Shown: positions 44,461 to 56,146, counted from the first letter of the stretch. The stretch is 64,000 nt of DNA from Silurus meridionalis (GCF_014805685.1 NC_060907.1:4721852-4785851), one strand, 5' to 3'. Program-made: numbers and translations. Notes: a model not told the origin generated them from the sequence alone.

Positions 44461-46071
44461 GTGGATGAAATACAACCACTGAAGGACTGTGTAGTAGGTC
44501 TTTTGATTGGCTACAACTGCTCAAGAGCTATGGCACCAAGGAAGGTCCTTTTAGGAGACGACGAGGAACCCTATGCTGTAAGGACTGATTTAGGATGGAG
44601 TATTGTAGGGCGCTCACTACAAACTCAGGATGTGTTGAGCACACATCATCTGTGTCACAGAATTACAGTTAAAGAGCTACCTCCGTTAACTCCTACCGAT
44701 GTCATTCGCGTTCTAGAGTCTGACTTCAAAGATGGCAATGACGACAGCAAAGTTGTGTCACAAGACGACATCACATTTCTTAACATACTGGAGAAGGGAA
44801 TAAGGAAAAATGTGTCTGGACATTATGAAATGCCTCTGCCCTTCAAAACCAGACCCAGCCTGCCTGACAACAAAGGCTCAGCTATTACACGCCTTCTTCA
44901 CCTTAAAAGGAGATTACAACGGGATAAAAGGTATAAGGAACATTATGTTGAGGTCATGGAGGAAGTCATTGGGAAGGGAGATGCTGAGCAGGTCAATGAC
45001 GGTGGGAGTGAAGGGGAGAGATGGTACATTCCCCATCATGGTGTGCGTCATGCGAAGAAGCCAGATAAACTTCGTGTGGTCTTTGATTGCTCAGCCAGAT
45101 ACAAAGGAACAAGCTTGAATGAGCACCTCCTCTCTGGGCCCGACATGTTGAACAACTTAGGTGGAGTTCTCATCCGTTTCCGACAGCACCCAGTTGCGTT
45201 GATGTGCGACATTCAGAAGATGTTCCATCAGTTCCATGTGCTTGAATCTGATCGCAACTTCTTGCGCTTCCTCTGGTGGAAGCAAGGAAATTTGAACTCA
45301 CAGCCCACCGAGTTTCGCATGAAGGTACATTTGTTCGGTGCAGCTTCGTCTCCGGGATGTGCAAACTATGGGATGAAACATCTAGCTAAGGAGAATCGCG
45401 ACATCTACCCTCAAGGCTCAAGATTTGTTATGAGGAACTTTTATGTGGATGATGGGCTCGCAAGCGTCGAAAACACCGAAGATGCCATTCAGCTTGCCAG
45501 GGAAGCTCGTGAACTCTGCGCCATGGGCGGTCTCCGACTACATAAATTTGTGTCTAATGACAAAAAGGTATTAGAGAGTATACCACTCTCCGAACGAGCC
45601 ACCAACGTGAAGGATAAGAATCTCTCATTTGATGAATTGCCACTCGAGAGAGCTCTCGGGATTCAATGGGATGTGGAGTCTGACCGCTTCAAGCTTAACG
45701 TCAGCCTCAAAGAACAGCCTGCAACGCGACGCGGCATTTTATCTACAGTAGCTTCACTGTACGATCCTCTTGGGTTTGTAGCGCCAGTCGTCCTCAAAGC
45801 AAAGAGCATTCTTCAAGAGATGTGCAGGCGAGGTACTGGCTGGGATGATCCTCTTACTGATGAGCTTCGACATAAATGGGAACAATGGAAAAGAGATCTA
45901 GCCCACTTAGATAATTTTACCATAGCCCGTACCTACACACCTGCTGGATTTGGAAGGGTCTCTAAGACAGAGCTGCATCACTTCTCTGATGCCAGTATGA
46001 AGGGTTCTGACCAGTGTTCATACCTGCGACTTCAAAGCGAAAAGGAGATGTTCATTGTGCCTTGGTTGTAG
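44461..46071 (+). CDS. BEL reverse transcriptase with start of RNase H
   Basis: 536 residues open in one frame. Motifs in order: KDCVVGLLIGYNCSRAMAPR, LGWSIVG, YIPHHGVRHAKKPDKLRVVF, DCSARYKGTSLN, DIQKMFHQFHV, FGAASSPGCANY, the catalytic MRNFYVDDGLAS (YVDD), ALGIQWD, STVASLYDPLGFVAP and the RNase H beginning HHFSDASMKGS. This is the standard BEL RT layout. The final residues before the stop are off-frame; the RNase H frame continues in the next entry. The breaks lie at short G and C runs (46,044-46,045 and 46,109-46,110). Confidence 0.9.
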   Translation: MDEIQPLKDCVVGLLIGYNCSRAMAPRKVLLGDDEEPYAVRTDLGWSIVGRSLQTQDVLSTHHLCHRITVKELPPLTPTDVIRVLESDFKDGNDDSKVVSQDDITFLNILEKGIRKNVSGHYEMPLPFKTRPSLPDNKGSAITRLLHLKRRLQRDKRYKEHYVEVMEEVIGKGDAEQVNDGGSEGERWYIPHHGVRHAKKPDKLRVVFDCSARYKGTSLNEHLLSGPDMLNNLGGVLIRFRQHPVALMCDIQKMFHQFHVLESDRNFLRFLWWKQGNLNSQPTEFRMKVHLFGAASSPGCANYGMKHLAKENRDIYPQGSRFVMRNFYVDDGLASVENTEDAIQLAREARELCAMGGLRLHKFVSNDKKVLESIPLSERATNVKDKNLSFDELPLERALGIQWDVESDRFKLNVSLKEQPATRRGILSTVASLYDPLGFVAPVVLKAKSILQEMCRRGTGWDDPLTDELRHKWEQWKRDLAHLDNFTIARTYTPAGFGRVSKTELHHFSDASMKGSDQCSYLRLQSEKEMFIVPWL

Positions 46072-46408
46072 GAAAATCACGTGTCTCTCCAACCAAAGTC
46101 ACAACCATCCACGACTAGAATTAACAGCAGCAGTTGTTTCCGTGAAAATAAGCAACATGCTTAAGGAGGAATTGGGATGCATTAATGCAGAGGAATTCTT
46201 CTGGACTGACTCTAAAGTGGTCTTAGGATACATAAGAAATGAAGCGCGACGGTTCCACACGTTTGTAGCTAACCGGGTTCAAAAGATTCAGCTCAGCTCA
46301 GCCCCACAACAGTGGCGATATGTCCCGACAAATGAGAATCCTGCTGACCATGCCTCCCGGGGCTTGACTGCCAGTGAGTTTTATCATCTACCTGGCTTGC
46401 GGACCTAA
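46055..46408 (+). pseudogene. BEL RNase H, C-terminal part
   Basis: From about 46,110 the frame is correct: RLELTAAVVSVKISNML, EEFFWTDSKVVLGYI (catalytic Asp), RFHTFVANRVQKIQ and NPADHASRGLT. It overlaps the integrase frame at its end; the change of frame near 46,400 is another break. Confidence 0.82.
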
Positions 46409-47480
46409 GTTCTTATGGAACAAGGAAATAAAGCTGGCTACAGAGGAAGTACCAGAGTTATCAGTCGGAGATCCAGAGGTCAGGAGTGTTCTAGCACTCA
46501 GTACTAAAACCACGGAACACGCAAGCATCATTGATCGTCTGTCTAAGTTCTCATCTTGGTCGCTAACTATACGAGCAATTGCACGCATTCTAAGGCGCAT
46601 AAGCAATAACAGATCAAACAATCTCACCACTGTAACCGAACGTGAAGAGGCAGAACATCATCTAATCAAAATTCTGCAGAAAAATGTGTATCAAGAAGAG
46701 CTAAAACTGCTGAGCAAAGGAATCCCTCTACCACGGCATAATCCTTTGCACGCTCTTGACGCTTTTCTCCATGACGACGGCATACTCAGGGTGGGAGGAG
46801 GCTATGCAACTCCTCTCTTCCCAACTTCTTCAAGCACCCTGCAATCATTCCCAAAGATCATCACATCACAAGGATGATTATTGCTTATCATCACGAAAAG
46901 ATGAAACATCAAGGTAAAGGCCTTACTATCAACGAAATAAGGCGCAGTGGCTACTGGATTACAGGAATCAACCGGGCTGTTGCATCCTACATTCGTCAAT
47001 GTGTCACCTGTAGACGGCAACGCAGACCTATGGAGGAGCAAAAGATGGCGATCTACCGCCAGAACGGTTGGAGCCATCCTCCTTTCACTTTCTGTGGCAT
47101 GGATTGCTTGGGCCATTCCTTACAAAACAAGGAAGAAAAGAGAACAAGAGATACGGTCTTCTTTTCACTTGTCTTAGTTCCGTGCTGTCCATATTGAGAT
47201 TCTCGAAGACATGTCGACAGATGCTTTCATCAATGGCCTTCAATGTTTCATCGCCATATGTGGTGCTGTTCGTCTGATCAGGTCTGACCCAGGAAGCAAC
47301 TTTGTAGGAGCCAAAATGAGTTCAGAAAAGCTTTAAAGGAAGTTGATGCAAACCGTCTTGCTGTATTTCTTGCAAATAAGCAGTGCGACTTCAGCATGAA
47401 TGCACCCCATGCTAACCATGCAGGAGGGGTGTGGGAAAGACACATAAGGACTGTGAGAAGTGTCCTAAGATCCACTCGCT
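46374..47480 (+). pseudogene. BEL integrase (split frames)
   Basis: Linker residues come first, including PLHALDAFLHDDGILRVGG. Then the zinc-binding part: ITSQG region, YHHEKMKHQGKG and SYIRQCVTCRRQ. The catalytic core is spread over several frames: FCGMDCLGH (first Asp, about 47,095), RSDPGSNFVGAK (second Asp, about 47,283) and HAGGVWERHIRTV (Glu, about 47,430). All three catalytic residues are present, but at least four frame changes separate them. Confidence 0.82.
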
Positions 47481-47534
47481 CTTTCCTCTGGTAGACTAAA
47501 TGATGCTTCGTTACGGGGCTTTTTCTATGAAGCT

Positions 47535-48023
47535 ATGGCTATAGTCAACAGTCGTCCTCTGACTGTTGACAATCTCAGTGACCCCCATAGCCTCGAACCA
47601 CTCACCCCTAATCATCTTCTGACAATGAAATCTGTCCAGGCCTTACCTCCTCCAGGTGAATTCATCAGAGAAGATATGTATGGCAAGAAAAGGTGGAGAC
47701 ATGTTCAATACCTTGCAGAACAGTTTTGGAGTCGATGGCGAAAGGAATACCTCGCCAACATAGCTCTTAGACAGCGCTGGCATGCTCCAAGAAGGAATTT
47801 ACAAGTTGGAGATATCGTAATCCTGAAAGGAGAGGATTTGCAGAGGAATGAGTGGAGATTGGGTAGAGTTTCAAAAGTCACTACTGACAAAGACGGACTT
47901 GTACGGAGAGTTAAACTCCAGCTTGGTGACCGTAAGCTTGGCAAAAAAGGGGAGCGTCTTCACGAGTTATCAGAAGTCGAGCGCCCAATCCAGAAGCTCG
48001 TTCTGTTGCTGGAGTCTAATTAA
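47535..48023 (+). CDS. BEL integrase C-terminal domain (DUF5641)
   Basis: 162 residues from about IVNSRPLT: NSRPLTVDNLSD, LTPNHLLTMK, YGKKRWRHVQYLAEQFWSRW, LQVGDIVILKGED and WRLGRVSKV. This is the C-terminal integrase domain of BEL/Pao elements, ending with a natural stop about 160 bp before the 3' LTR. Confidence 0.85.
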   Translation: MAIVNSRPLTVDNLSDPHSLEPLTPNHLLTMKSVQALPPPGEFIREDMYGKKRWRHVQYLAEQFWSRWRKEYLANIALRQRWHAPRRNLQVGDIVILKGEDLQRNEWRLGRVSKVTTDKDGLVRRVKLQLGDRKLGKKGERLHELSEVERPIQKLVLLLESN

Positions 48024-48181
48024 ATCTGCTCCTTCCCTCTATAGTGCATAATAGTACATAGTCGTTGCTAAGTTTCCAACTTTGGAAACTTATACGGTTC
48101 GGGAAGGTAAATTTTCAGTTTAAATCATTCGTGCTTAATGTAGTCTGTGTACGTCCCATTATTCACTCATGATTGGTGGAG

Positions 48182-48838
48182 TGTAACTAACTCTTAGAAA
48201 AGAGTTAGTAAGGTAATGATTTTGAGCTCCATTTTGTTTGGTCTCTTCCGCCCCATACGGTATAGTCCTTTAACTCCGCCCCATACGGTATTGTCTTTTA
48301 GCCCCGCCCCCTTACGGTATAATCCTTTGACTCTGCCCCCCACTAGTTAGTGTGACGTACACCATGGTAAAGGAAAGTCATGTCGCTTAAATGCTCTGAA
48401 ATCGTACAAGGTTCTTAAGGAAAGTAAGGGATAATTAAGCACAAGGTTCTTAAGGAAAGTAAGGGATAAATAAGCACCTAGCTGGAACGGGAACAAGGTA
48501 CTATGATTGATTTGTTTGATGTGTATATGTATTAATATTTTGGTTAATCTATTTAACTGTGAAGTGTTTTAATGTGTTGTTGTCACTGCCACATCTGTGA
48601 CATCATCGTGTGACATCACAGGGGGTTTCTTTTGAATGGCTATTCATGTTTATGTTTGTAAGAGCTGATTGTTTTATTTGTTATTTATCTGTTCTGTAGC
48701 TCTTACGGTGTTTCACTAAGAAAAGGTTTCTCATCAAGGAAATTTTGTGTTTCGCAAAGGAAAGGCTGACGGCTGAACACAAAATAAAGGCTTTTTGAAA
48801 CATCAGTACGCTTCACCATTGTCTGGCTAGGGTTAGCT

Positions 48839-48841
<3 letters not shown>
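48182..48841 (+). repeat. 3' LTR of BEL element
   Basis: Same as the 5' LTR except for about five 1- to 6-base indels (for example near 48,490, 48,740, 48,772, 48,795 and 48,831). Confidence 0.93.

Positions 48842-48908
<67 letters not shown>
48842..48908. repeat. (AT)n microsatellite
   Basis: The continuation of the AT tract split by the BEL insertion. Confidence 0.95.
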
Positions 48909-48912
<4 letters not shown>

Positions 48913-48914
<2 letters not shown>

Positions 48915-49769
48915 GTGGAACCTCGGTTACAATTTAATTCGTTCGGTACTTTATTCAGTAACCTGAAAAGTTCGTATCCCGATACAAATTTCCCCATAAT
49001 AATGAACAGAAACTTCGGTAATTCGTTCTGGACAACCAAAAATATTACTTAAATAAAAATAAAGCCAATATTCACTAATATTATTTACTTTTAACATGTT
49101 ATATTAAAATCATACCACATAAAAACATACAAAAGAGGAAAAGATCTTTACCGGGTACTTTCCCTTTGAGAAGACTCGCTGCAGGAGACGACGTTCGTAG
49201 AAGAGGAGGAGGAGAGTTATTGTTTGGAAGGAGAATCTTATTATATTATATTATTTATATATTATTATATATTATATTATTGAATATTAAAGACAGTGTT
49301 ATTAACACGAACGCTGAGACAATTGTTGCATTAGAGGGAAAATGAGAGCTGTTTCTTTAAGGCTACTATCAGTTGGTATTGAAGTCCAGAGTGAAATTCA
49401 TTATGGGTATTGTACTTCGGAAAAGACTGTAACCCTGCTAATCTATCTTCATAAAAACAAGTAAAGTGGTTATGCATCGGCTAATGTTGTCCATCTCATC
49501 ATTCCACGAGCATCAACTAACGAGTTGTTACGCTGCTGCCGGGAAAAGTTCAAGCGGATAAGTAACACGATGCTCTCGCTAGGGACACAGGAAGCTAACT
49601 GATGTGACGAGCTGCGTGGATAGAGCAAAAACAACCAACTTGCCTGCAATTTTTGGTGGCGACGTTCGTATCGATATATTGTTCGTAACCAGGGCAAAAT
49701 TTTGATGAACTGCGATTCGTAACCTGAATTATACGTATGCCGGGGCGTTCGTAACCCGAGGTTCCACTG
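48913..49769. mobile_element. DNA transposon, non-autonomous (pogo/mariner-like ends)
   Basis: CAGTGGAACCTCGGTTAC at the left and GTAACCCGAGGTTCCACTG at the right form good inverted repeats. Inside, GTTCGTAACC-type words recur near both ends. An AT-rich palindromic stretch lies at 49,236-49,285. There is no transposase. The target duplication is unclear because AT DNA surrounds the left end. Confidence 0.75.
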
Positions 49770-49915
49770 TATATAGTATCGTGATCTGACAGAGTAATGA
49801 TTTTCCCAGCCACTTTTTATATATTCTGTATGAACCTCACTTATTAACAAAGACATAATAGTTTATGACCCATTAAGGTTCCTTTAGGTTTACAAATTTA
49901 AATTTGTAGAAGGAT

Positions 49916-52666
49916 CTATGAGGGCTATGATGGAGAGAAGAAAGGTAGATATGCTGTGTGTTCAGGAGACCAAGTGGAAAGGGAGTAAGGCCAGGAACAT
50001 TGGAGGTGGGTTTAAACTGTTTTATCATGGTGTGGATGGAAAGAGAAATGGTGTCGGGGTGATTCTGAAGGAAGAGTACAGTAAGAGTGTAGTAGAGGTG
50101 AAGAGAGTTTCTGATAGGGTGATGATCATGAAGGGGGAAGTTGAAGGGATGATGTTAAATGTCATCAGTGCTTATGCTCCAAAAGTTGGCTGTGAGATGG
50201 AGAAGAAAGAATTCTGGAGTGAATTAGATCAAGTGGTAGATGGTGTACCTTGGAAAGAACGATTGGTGATTGGGGCAGACTTTAATGGTTATGCAGGTGA
50301 AGGAAACAGAGGTGATGAGGAGGTGATGGGTAGGTATGGTTTTAATTAGATTAATGTGGAAGGGCAGATGGTGGTAGATTTTGCTAAAAGGATGGAAATG
50401 GCAGTGGTGAACACTTATTTTAAGAAGAAGGAGGATCATAGGGTGACGTATAAGAGTGGGGGAAGGTGCACACAGGTGGACTATGTTCTATGCAGGAGAT
50501 GCAACCTGAAGGAGATTGGAGACTGTAAGGTGTTGGCAGTGGACAGTGTAGCTAGACAGCATCGGATGGTGGTCTGTAGGATGGTTGTGGAGGTGAAGAA
50601 GAAGAGGAGGAGAGTGAGGACTGAAAGAAGAATAAGATGGTGGAAACTGAAGGAGGAAGAGTGTAGAGTGAGGTTCAGGGAAGAGGTCAGACAGAGGCTC
50701 GGTGGTGTTGAATAGGTGTTGAATGATTGGGCAACTACTGCAGGAGTGATGAGGGAGGCAGCTAGAAAAGTACTTGGTGTGACATCTGGAAATAGAAAGG
50801 AAGACAAGAAGACGCGGTGGTGGAATTTGGAAGTGCAGGAGAGCATAAGGAGAAAGAGGTTGGCAAAACAGAAGTGGGATAGACAGAGTGATGAGAAAAG
50901 TAGGCAGGAGTACAAGGAGATGCAGCAGCAGGTGAAGAGGGATGTGGCGAAAGTCAAGGAAAAGGCGTATGAGGAGCTGTATGAGAGGTTGGACACTAAG
51001 GAAGAGAAAAGGATTTATACCGATTGGCCAGGCAGAGGGACCGAGCTGGGAAGGATGTGCTGCAAGTTAAAGCAATAAAGGATGGAAATGGAAATGTGTT
51101 GAATAGTGAGGAGAGTGTGTTGAGAAGGTGGAGGGAGTATTTTGAGCAGCTGATGAATGAGGAAAATCAGAGAGAGAGAAGGTTGGATGATGTGGAGTTG
51201 GTGAAGCAGGATGTAGAAAGGATTAGTAAGGAGGAAGTGAGAGCAGCGATTAAGAGGATGAAGAGTGGAAAGTCGGTTGGACCAGATGACATACCAGTAG
51301 AAGCTTGGAGATGTTTAGAAGAGATGGCAGTGGAGTTTAAAACCAGATTGTTTAACAGGATTTGGGAAGGTGAAAAGATGCCTGAGGAATGGAGAAGAAG
51401 TGTGCTGGTACCAATCTTTAAGCATAAGGGAGATGTGCAGACCTGCAGAAACTACAGGGGAATTAAGTTGATCAATCACACCATGAAGTTATGGGAAAGA
51501 GTAGTGGAAGCCAGGCTGAGAGAAGAGGTGACATCTGTGAGCAACAGTATGGTTTCATGCCGAGGAAGAGCACCACAGATGCCATATTGCTTTGAGGATG
51601 TTGATGGAGAAGTATAAAAAAGGACAGAAAGAATTGCATTGTGTATTTGTGGATTTAGAGAAAGCGTATGACAGAGTGCCAAGAGAGGAGTTGTGGTATT
51701 AAATGAGGAAGTCAGGTGTGTCAGAGAAGTATGTGAGGGTGGTGCAGGACATGTATGAGGACAGTGTGACAGCAGTGAAGTGTGCAGTAGGAATTACAGA
51801 CTGGTTCAAGGTGAAGGTTGGACTGCATCAAGGATCAGGATGATGGACAGGTTGGCGGACGAGGTCAGACAGGAGTCTCCCTGGACTATGTTTGCGGATG
51901 ATATTGTGATTTGTGGTGAGAGTAGTGAGCAGGTTGAGAAGAGCCTGGAGAGGTGGAGATATGCGCTGGAGAGGGGGGGGTATGAAAGTCAGTAGGAGTA
52001 AGACAGAGTACATGTGTGTAAATGAGAGGGAGGGCAGTGGAGTGGTGCGGTTGCAGGGAGAAGAGCTGGAGAAGGTTGAGGAGTTCAGGTACTTGGGGTC
52101 CACAGTGCAAAGTAATGGAGAGTGTGTTAGAAGTAAAGAAAAGAGTGCAGGCAGGGTAAAGTGGGTGGAGAAGAGATTTGTAATAGAAGGGTATCTGCAA
52201 GAATGAAAGGGAAAGTTTATAGGTCGGTGGTGAGACCTGAGATGTTGTATAGATTAGAGACAGTGGCATTGAGTAAAAGACAGGAGGTGGAGCTGGAGGT
52301 AGAAGAGCTGAAGATGTTAAGGTTTTCGTTGGGAGTGACGAGGATGGACAAGATTAGAAATGAGTCTATTAGAGGGACAGCGCATGTAGGATGTTTTGGT
52401 GACAAGGTGAGGGAGGTGAGATTGAGATGGTTTGGACATGTGCAGAGAAGGGACATGAATTATATTGGTAGAAGAATGCTGAAGATGGAGCCACCAGGTA
52501 GGGGGAAAAGAGAAAGGCCAAGGAGGAGGTTTATGGATGTGGTGAGGGAAGACATGTAGTTGGTGTGAAAGAGGCAGATGTAGAGGACAGGGTGGTATGG
52601 AGACGGATGATCCGCTGTGGCGACCCGTAATGGGAGCAGCCGAAAGAAGAAGAAAGAAGAAGAAGA
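49916..52666 (+). mobile_element. RTE-clade LINE
   Basis: 5'-truncated LINE with an AP-type endonuclease, reverse transcriptase and the short RTE 3' end: CGCTGTGGCGACCCGTAATGG, AGCAGCCGAAAGAAGAAG and an AAG-repeat tail. It lies directly before the LTR at 52,668. The base composition on the plus strand is strongly G-rich (many GAG/GGA words), characteristic of this family. Confidence 0.88.
49918..52559 (+). pseudogene. RTE ORF2: endonuclease and reverse transcriptase, broken
   Basis: Endonuclease: MLCVQETKWKGSKARNIGGG, NVISAYAPKVGCEMEKK and IGADFNGYAGEG up to a stop at 50,347-50,349; then QVDYVLCRRC and DSVARQHRMVV. Reverse transcriptase: MKSGKSVGPDDIPVEAW, WRRSVLVPIFKHKGDVQ, NYRGIKLINHTMKLWER, FVDLEKAYDRVPREELW and FADDIVICGES (catalytic FADD), then FRYLGSTVQSNGE and a C-terminal zinc-like region before GRGKRERPRR. 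At least five stops or frame changes, including a deletion after GLHQGSG, inactivate it. Confidence 0.86.
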
Positions 52667-52667
52667 A

Positions 52668-52981
52668 GTGTAGGTAAGGATTCCCATTCAGTTGTATTTC
52701 CACGCTTCACCACTAGAGGCACAGTTTACCACTCATCATAAGTTACCTCTGACATCACAGTGCACCGTTCTCCATCAAGAGTATAAAAGGCCAGAACACT
52801 GAGCAGCAGTCGGCATGCGGCATTCGACATCAGCCATCTACCGAACAGCAGCGAGCAATTGACAGCAAGAATCACGCACGATCAATTCTAAACCCAGTAA
52901 AGCTTGAGTGTGAAGAATCCTGTACTGTGTTTTTACTGACACGCTGAGGCGAGTACAATCAGCGCACACTATCTGGTGTGT
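52668..52981 (+). mobile_element. solo LTR, BEL/Pao family A
   Basis: 314 bp from TGTAGGTAAGG to CTGGTGTGTCA (TG...CA). A TATA box is present in GAGTATAAAAGGCC (52,780), with AACCCAGTAAAGCTTGAG and GTGTTTTTACTGACACGC near the end. The same LTR occurs at 2,815 and 14,711. No 5-bp target duplication: AGAAG before and GACAC after. Confidence 0.7.
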
Positions 52982-52994
52982 CAGACACTCGCAC

Positions 52995-53028
<34 letters not shown>

Positions 53029-53169
53029 CCACACACACACACTCCCAGGCTGACTTACACACACTGACAAAAACACACACACTAACACACATACACTGAC
53101 TAATATATACACACTCACACACGCTGATTCACACATTGACACACACATACACTGACTCACACACTGACT
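52982..53169. repeat. CA-rich array, short block
   Basis: CACACA and ACTCACAC words, the complement of the left array type. No microexon-like unit. Confidence 0.85.
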
Positions 53170-54168
53170 CACAAACACACTTAACAACAACAACCTGCTC
53201 CTTAACACCTCCAAAACAAAGGAGCTTATTGTGGACTTCAGGAAGGAAGCAGGAGACACACATGACACCACCCACATCAACGGGATGGCTGTTGAGCATG
53301 TCTCCACTTTCAAGTTCCTGGGGATCCACATCTCGGCGGACCTGTCCTGGAACATCAACACCTCCAGCCTGGTCAAGAAGGCTCACCAGCACCTCTTTTT
53401 CCTGAGGACACTTAAAAAAAATCAGCTCTCCTCGGATATCCTGGTGAACTGCTACCGCTGCGCAGTAGAAAGCATCCTGACCAGCTGTGTCACAGTCTGG
53501 TATGGGAGCTGCTCTGCTGCAGAGTGTAGGGCACTGCAGCAGGTGGTGAAAACTGCCCAGCGCATCACAGGGACTCCCCTCCCAGCCATGGAGGACATGC
53601 AGAAGAAACGCTGTCTGCGTCGAGCTTGCAGCATTCTTTAGGACTCGTCTCATCCCGCCCATAGACTGTTCTCTCTTCTGCCCTCCGGCAGTCGTTACAT
53701 GTGCCTCCGGACCAGGACCAGCTGACTAAAGAACAGCTTTTTTCCTAGAGCTGTCTCTTTAGTGAACTCTGACACTCACTGATACACTACCACATTTTCC
53801 CCCCACACCTCACACTCAGTCACTTTGCTAATGGACTGTCTGAACAAAAACTTATGCTCACCAAGACACTGATCATTTCTCACCTCACACTTTGTTATTG
53901 CATGGACTGTTTACACAAACCTTTGCTCATTTGCCACTGCTCTTTTTTGTATTGCTGCTCACCATTAACTTATCACCACTGTACATATACCTGTTCTCTG
54001 TTTATATTTATAGCAATATTATTATGTTCACCGCTTACATCCTTCTGTAAATCTCTGTGTATAGTAATAGGCACTTGCTGTTATTGTACTCTGGTTAGAC
54101 CCAAACTGCATTTCGTTGCCATGTACTTGTACATGTGTAATGACAATAAAGTTGAATCTAATCTAATC

Positions 54169-54171
<3 letters not shown>
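53170..54171 (+). mobile_element. Rex1/CR1-like LINE 3' end
   Basis: A 5'-truncated non-LTR retrotransposon with the end of RT, a 3' UTR and an AATCTAATCTAATC tail. The 3' UTR end (ACTGCATTTCGTTGCCATG, GACAATAAAGTTG) is shared with the tail nested at 7,980-8,242. Confidence 0.8.
53186..53641 (+). pseudogene. Rex1/CR1-like RT C-terminal fragment
   Basis: One open frame: LLLNTSKTKELIVDFRKEAG, FKFLGIHISADLSWNIN, LVKKAHQHLFFLRTLKK, VESILTSCVTVWYGSC and KTAQRITGTPLPAMED. This is the region after the catalytic motifs of RT in CR1/Rex1-type elements. The frame ends with a stop at 53,639-53,641; the conserved HRLFSLLPSGS continues in another frame at 53,660-53,695. Inactive. Confidence 0.8.
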
Positions 54172-54236
<65 letters not shown>

Positions 54237-54268
54237 CACAAACTCTCTCACAGACACACTCACTTTGG

Positions 54269-54305
<37 letters not shown>

Positions 54306-54637
54306 TCACAGACACACACTCACTTAAACACACACACACACGCTCACTCACAAGACACACTCACACACATACTGACACTCACCCGCTTACACACTCTCAC
54401 ACACCCACACACTCACATACATACACACACACACACTCACACACATACACACACCCTCACACACTTTTCACAGACACACTCACTCTCACTGACACACACA
54501 AACCCACACACACTCACATACACACACCCTCACACAGACACACACTGGTAATATACACAAACACTTACACACTTAAACACACACGCTCACTTTTAAAGAC
54601 ACATTCACACACGCACACACACACCCACTGATACACT

Positions 54638-54682
<45 letters not shown>

Positions 54683-54847
54683 GTAATACACCCAATAATA
54701 CACCGGGGTAATACATGCAAAACTTACACACTCAAACACACATACACACAGTCAGTTTTAAAGACAGACACACACTTTATAATGACAGTAGGTATAATTA
54801 TTTGAACTTTTTCAAATTTTTTAGCATTTATTGTGTTTTTATTTCAG

Positions 54848-54868
54848 AGATGAGGCAGGTAGACGATG
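54848..54868 (+). other. candidate microexon (21 nt)
   Basis: The acceptor is TTTTTATTTCAG and the donor is GGTAATTC on the plus strand. It reads MRQVDD in the shared phase. Confidence 0.36.
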
Positions 54869-55226
54869 GTAATTCACACAAACACTTACACACTCAAACA
54901 CACATATACACACACACACTCACTCTCAAAGACACATTCACACACACACACACACACATACAGACACTCACTGACACACTCACACACACCTGCTGACACA
55001 CACAGACACACATACTCTCACACAGTCACACACTGTTAATACACACAAACACTTACACACTTAATCACACATACAGACACTCAGTCTCAAAGACACACAC
55101 ACTTTATAATGACAGTAGATACACACACATACAGACACTCACTGATACACACACACATAATGACAGTAGATATAATAATTAGAACTTCTTTTAAATTTTA
55201 TAACCTTTATTGTGTTTTAATTTCAG

Positions 55227-55247
55227 CAATGAAGCAGGTAGTCAGCG
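55227..55247 (+). other. candidate microexon (21 nt)
   Basis: The acceptor is TTTTAATTTCAG and the donor is GGTAATAC. It reads MKQVVS. An identical copy lies at 55,795-55,815. Confidence 0.36.
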
Positions 55248-55344
55248 GTAATACATACAAAGACACACTCTTTATAATGACAGTAAGTATAATAATTTGA
55301 ACTTCTTTTCAAACTTTATAACATTTATTGTGTTTATATTTCAG

Positions 55345-55361
55345 AGTTGAGGCAGTTAAAG
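55345..55361 (+). other. candidate microexon (17 nt)
   Basis: The acceptor is TATATTTCAG and the donor is GGTGATAA. It has one base less than its duplicate at 55,913-55,930, which is 18 nt. Confidence 0.28.
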
Positions 55362-55581
55362 GTGATAATACACACAAACACTTACACACTTACACACTCA
55401 AACACACATACATACACGCTCACTCTCAAAGACACATACACACACGCACACTCACTCACAGACACAAATACACACACCTACTGACACACAGACACTCCCT
55501 CACATACACAATAATGATAGTAGATATAATAATTTTTACTTCTTTTAAAACTTTATAACATTTATTGTGTTTTTGTTTCAA

Positions 55582-55599
55582 CTATTTGGTGGCCATTCG
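55582..55599 (+). other. degenerate microexon-like unit (18 nt)
   Basis: The acceptor reads TTTCAA instead of TTTCAG, while the donor GGTGATAA is kept. Its duplicate at 56,147-56,164 retains CAG. Confidence 0.25.
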
Positions 55600-55794
55600 G
55601 TGATAACACACACAAACACTTACACACTTAATCACACATACAGACACTCAGTCTCAAAGACACACACACTTTATAATGACAGTAGATACACACACATACA
55701 GACACTCACTGATACACACACACATAATGACAGTAGATATAATAATTAGAACTTCTTTTTAAATTTTATAACCTTTATTGTGTTTTAATTTCAG

Positions 55795-55815
55795 CAATGA
55801 AGCAGGTAGTCAGCG
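55795..55815 (+). other. candidate microexon (21 nt)
   Basis: Duplicate of 55,227-55,247 with intact acceptor and donor. It reads MKQVVS. Confidence 0.36.
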
Positions 55816-55912
55816 GTAATACATACAAAGACACACTCTTTATAATGACAGTAAGTATAATAATTTGAACTTCTTTTCAAACTTTATAACATTTATTGTG
55901 TTTATATTTCAG

Positions 55913-55930
55913 AGTTGAGGCAGTTAAAAG
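55913..55930 (+). other. candidate microexon (18 nt)
   Basis: The acceptor is TATATTTCAG and the donor is GGTGATAA. In the shared phase the first codons read LRQLK. Confidence 0.32.
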
Positions 55931-56146
55931 GTGATAATACACACAAACAGTTACACACTTTTAAACACACATACACACGTGCTCACTCTCAAAGACACAT
56001 ACACACACGCACACACTCACTCACAGACACAAATACACACACCTACTGACACACAGACACTCCCTCACATACACAATAATGATAGTAGATATAATAATTT
56101 TTACTTCTTTTAAAACTTTATAACATTTATTGTGTTTTTGTTTCAG

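Larger units (their letters stand above)
40730..48841 (+). mobile_element. BEL/Pao LTR retrotransposon, complete in structure
   Basis: Two LTRs of about 660 bp bound gag, protease, RT, RNase H and integrase in the usual BEL order. ATATA flanks both ends, but the site is an AT repeat, so the duplication is not diagnostic. The LTRs show, by eye, no substitution and about five small indels, so the insertion is very recent. Its genes are nevertheless split by several frame changes. It is a different BEL family from the one at 52,668. Confidence 0.92.

Noticed and set aside
40725..48846. ATATA as proof of a BEL target duplication
   Set aside because: The insertion lies in an AT microsatellite, so any 5 bp would match.
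50224..52722. Leu/Ser/Pro-rich minus-strand frames
   Set aside because: They are shadows of the purine-rich RTE ORF2 on the plus strand.
52668..52981. Target-site duplication around the solo LTR
   Set aside because: The five bases on the two sides do not match, so none is claimed.
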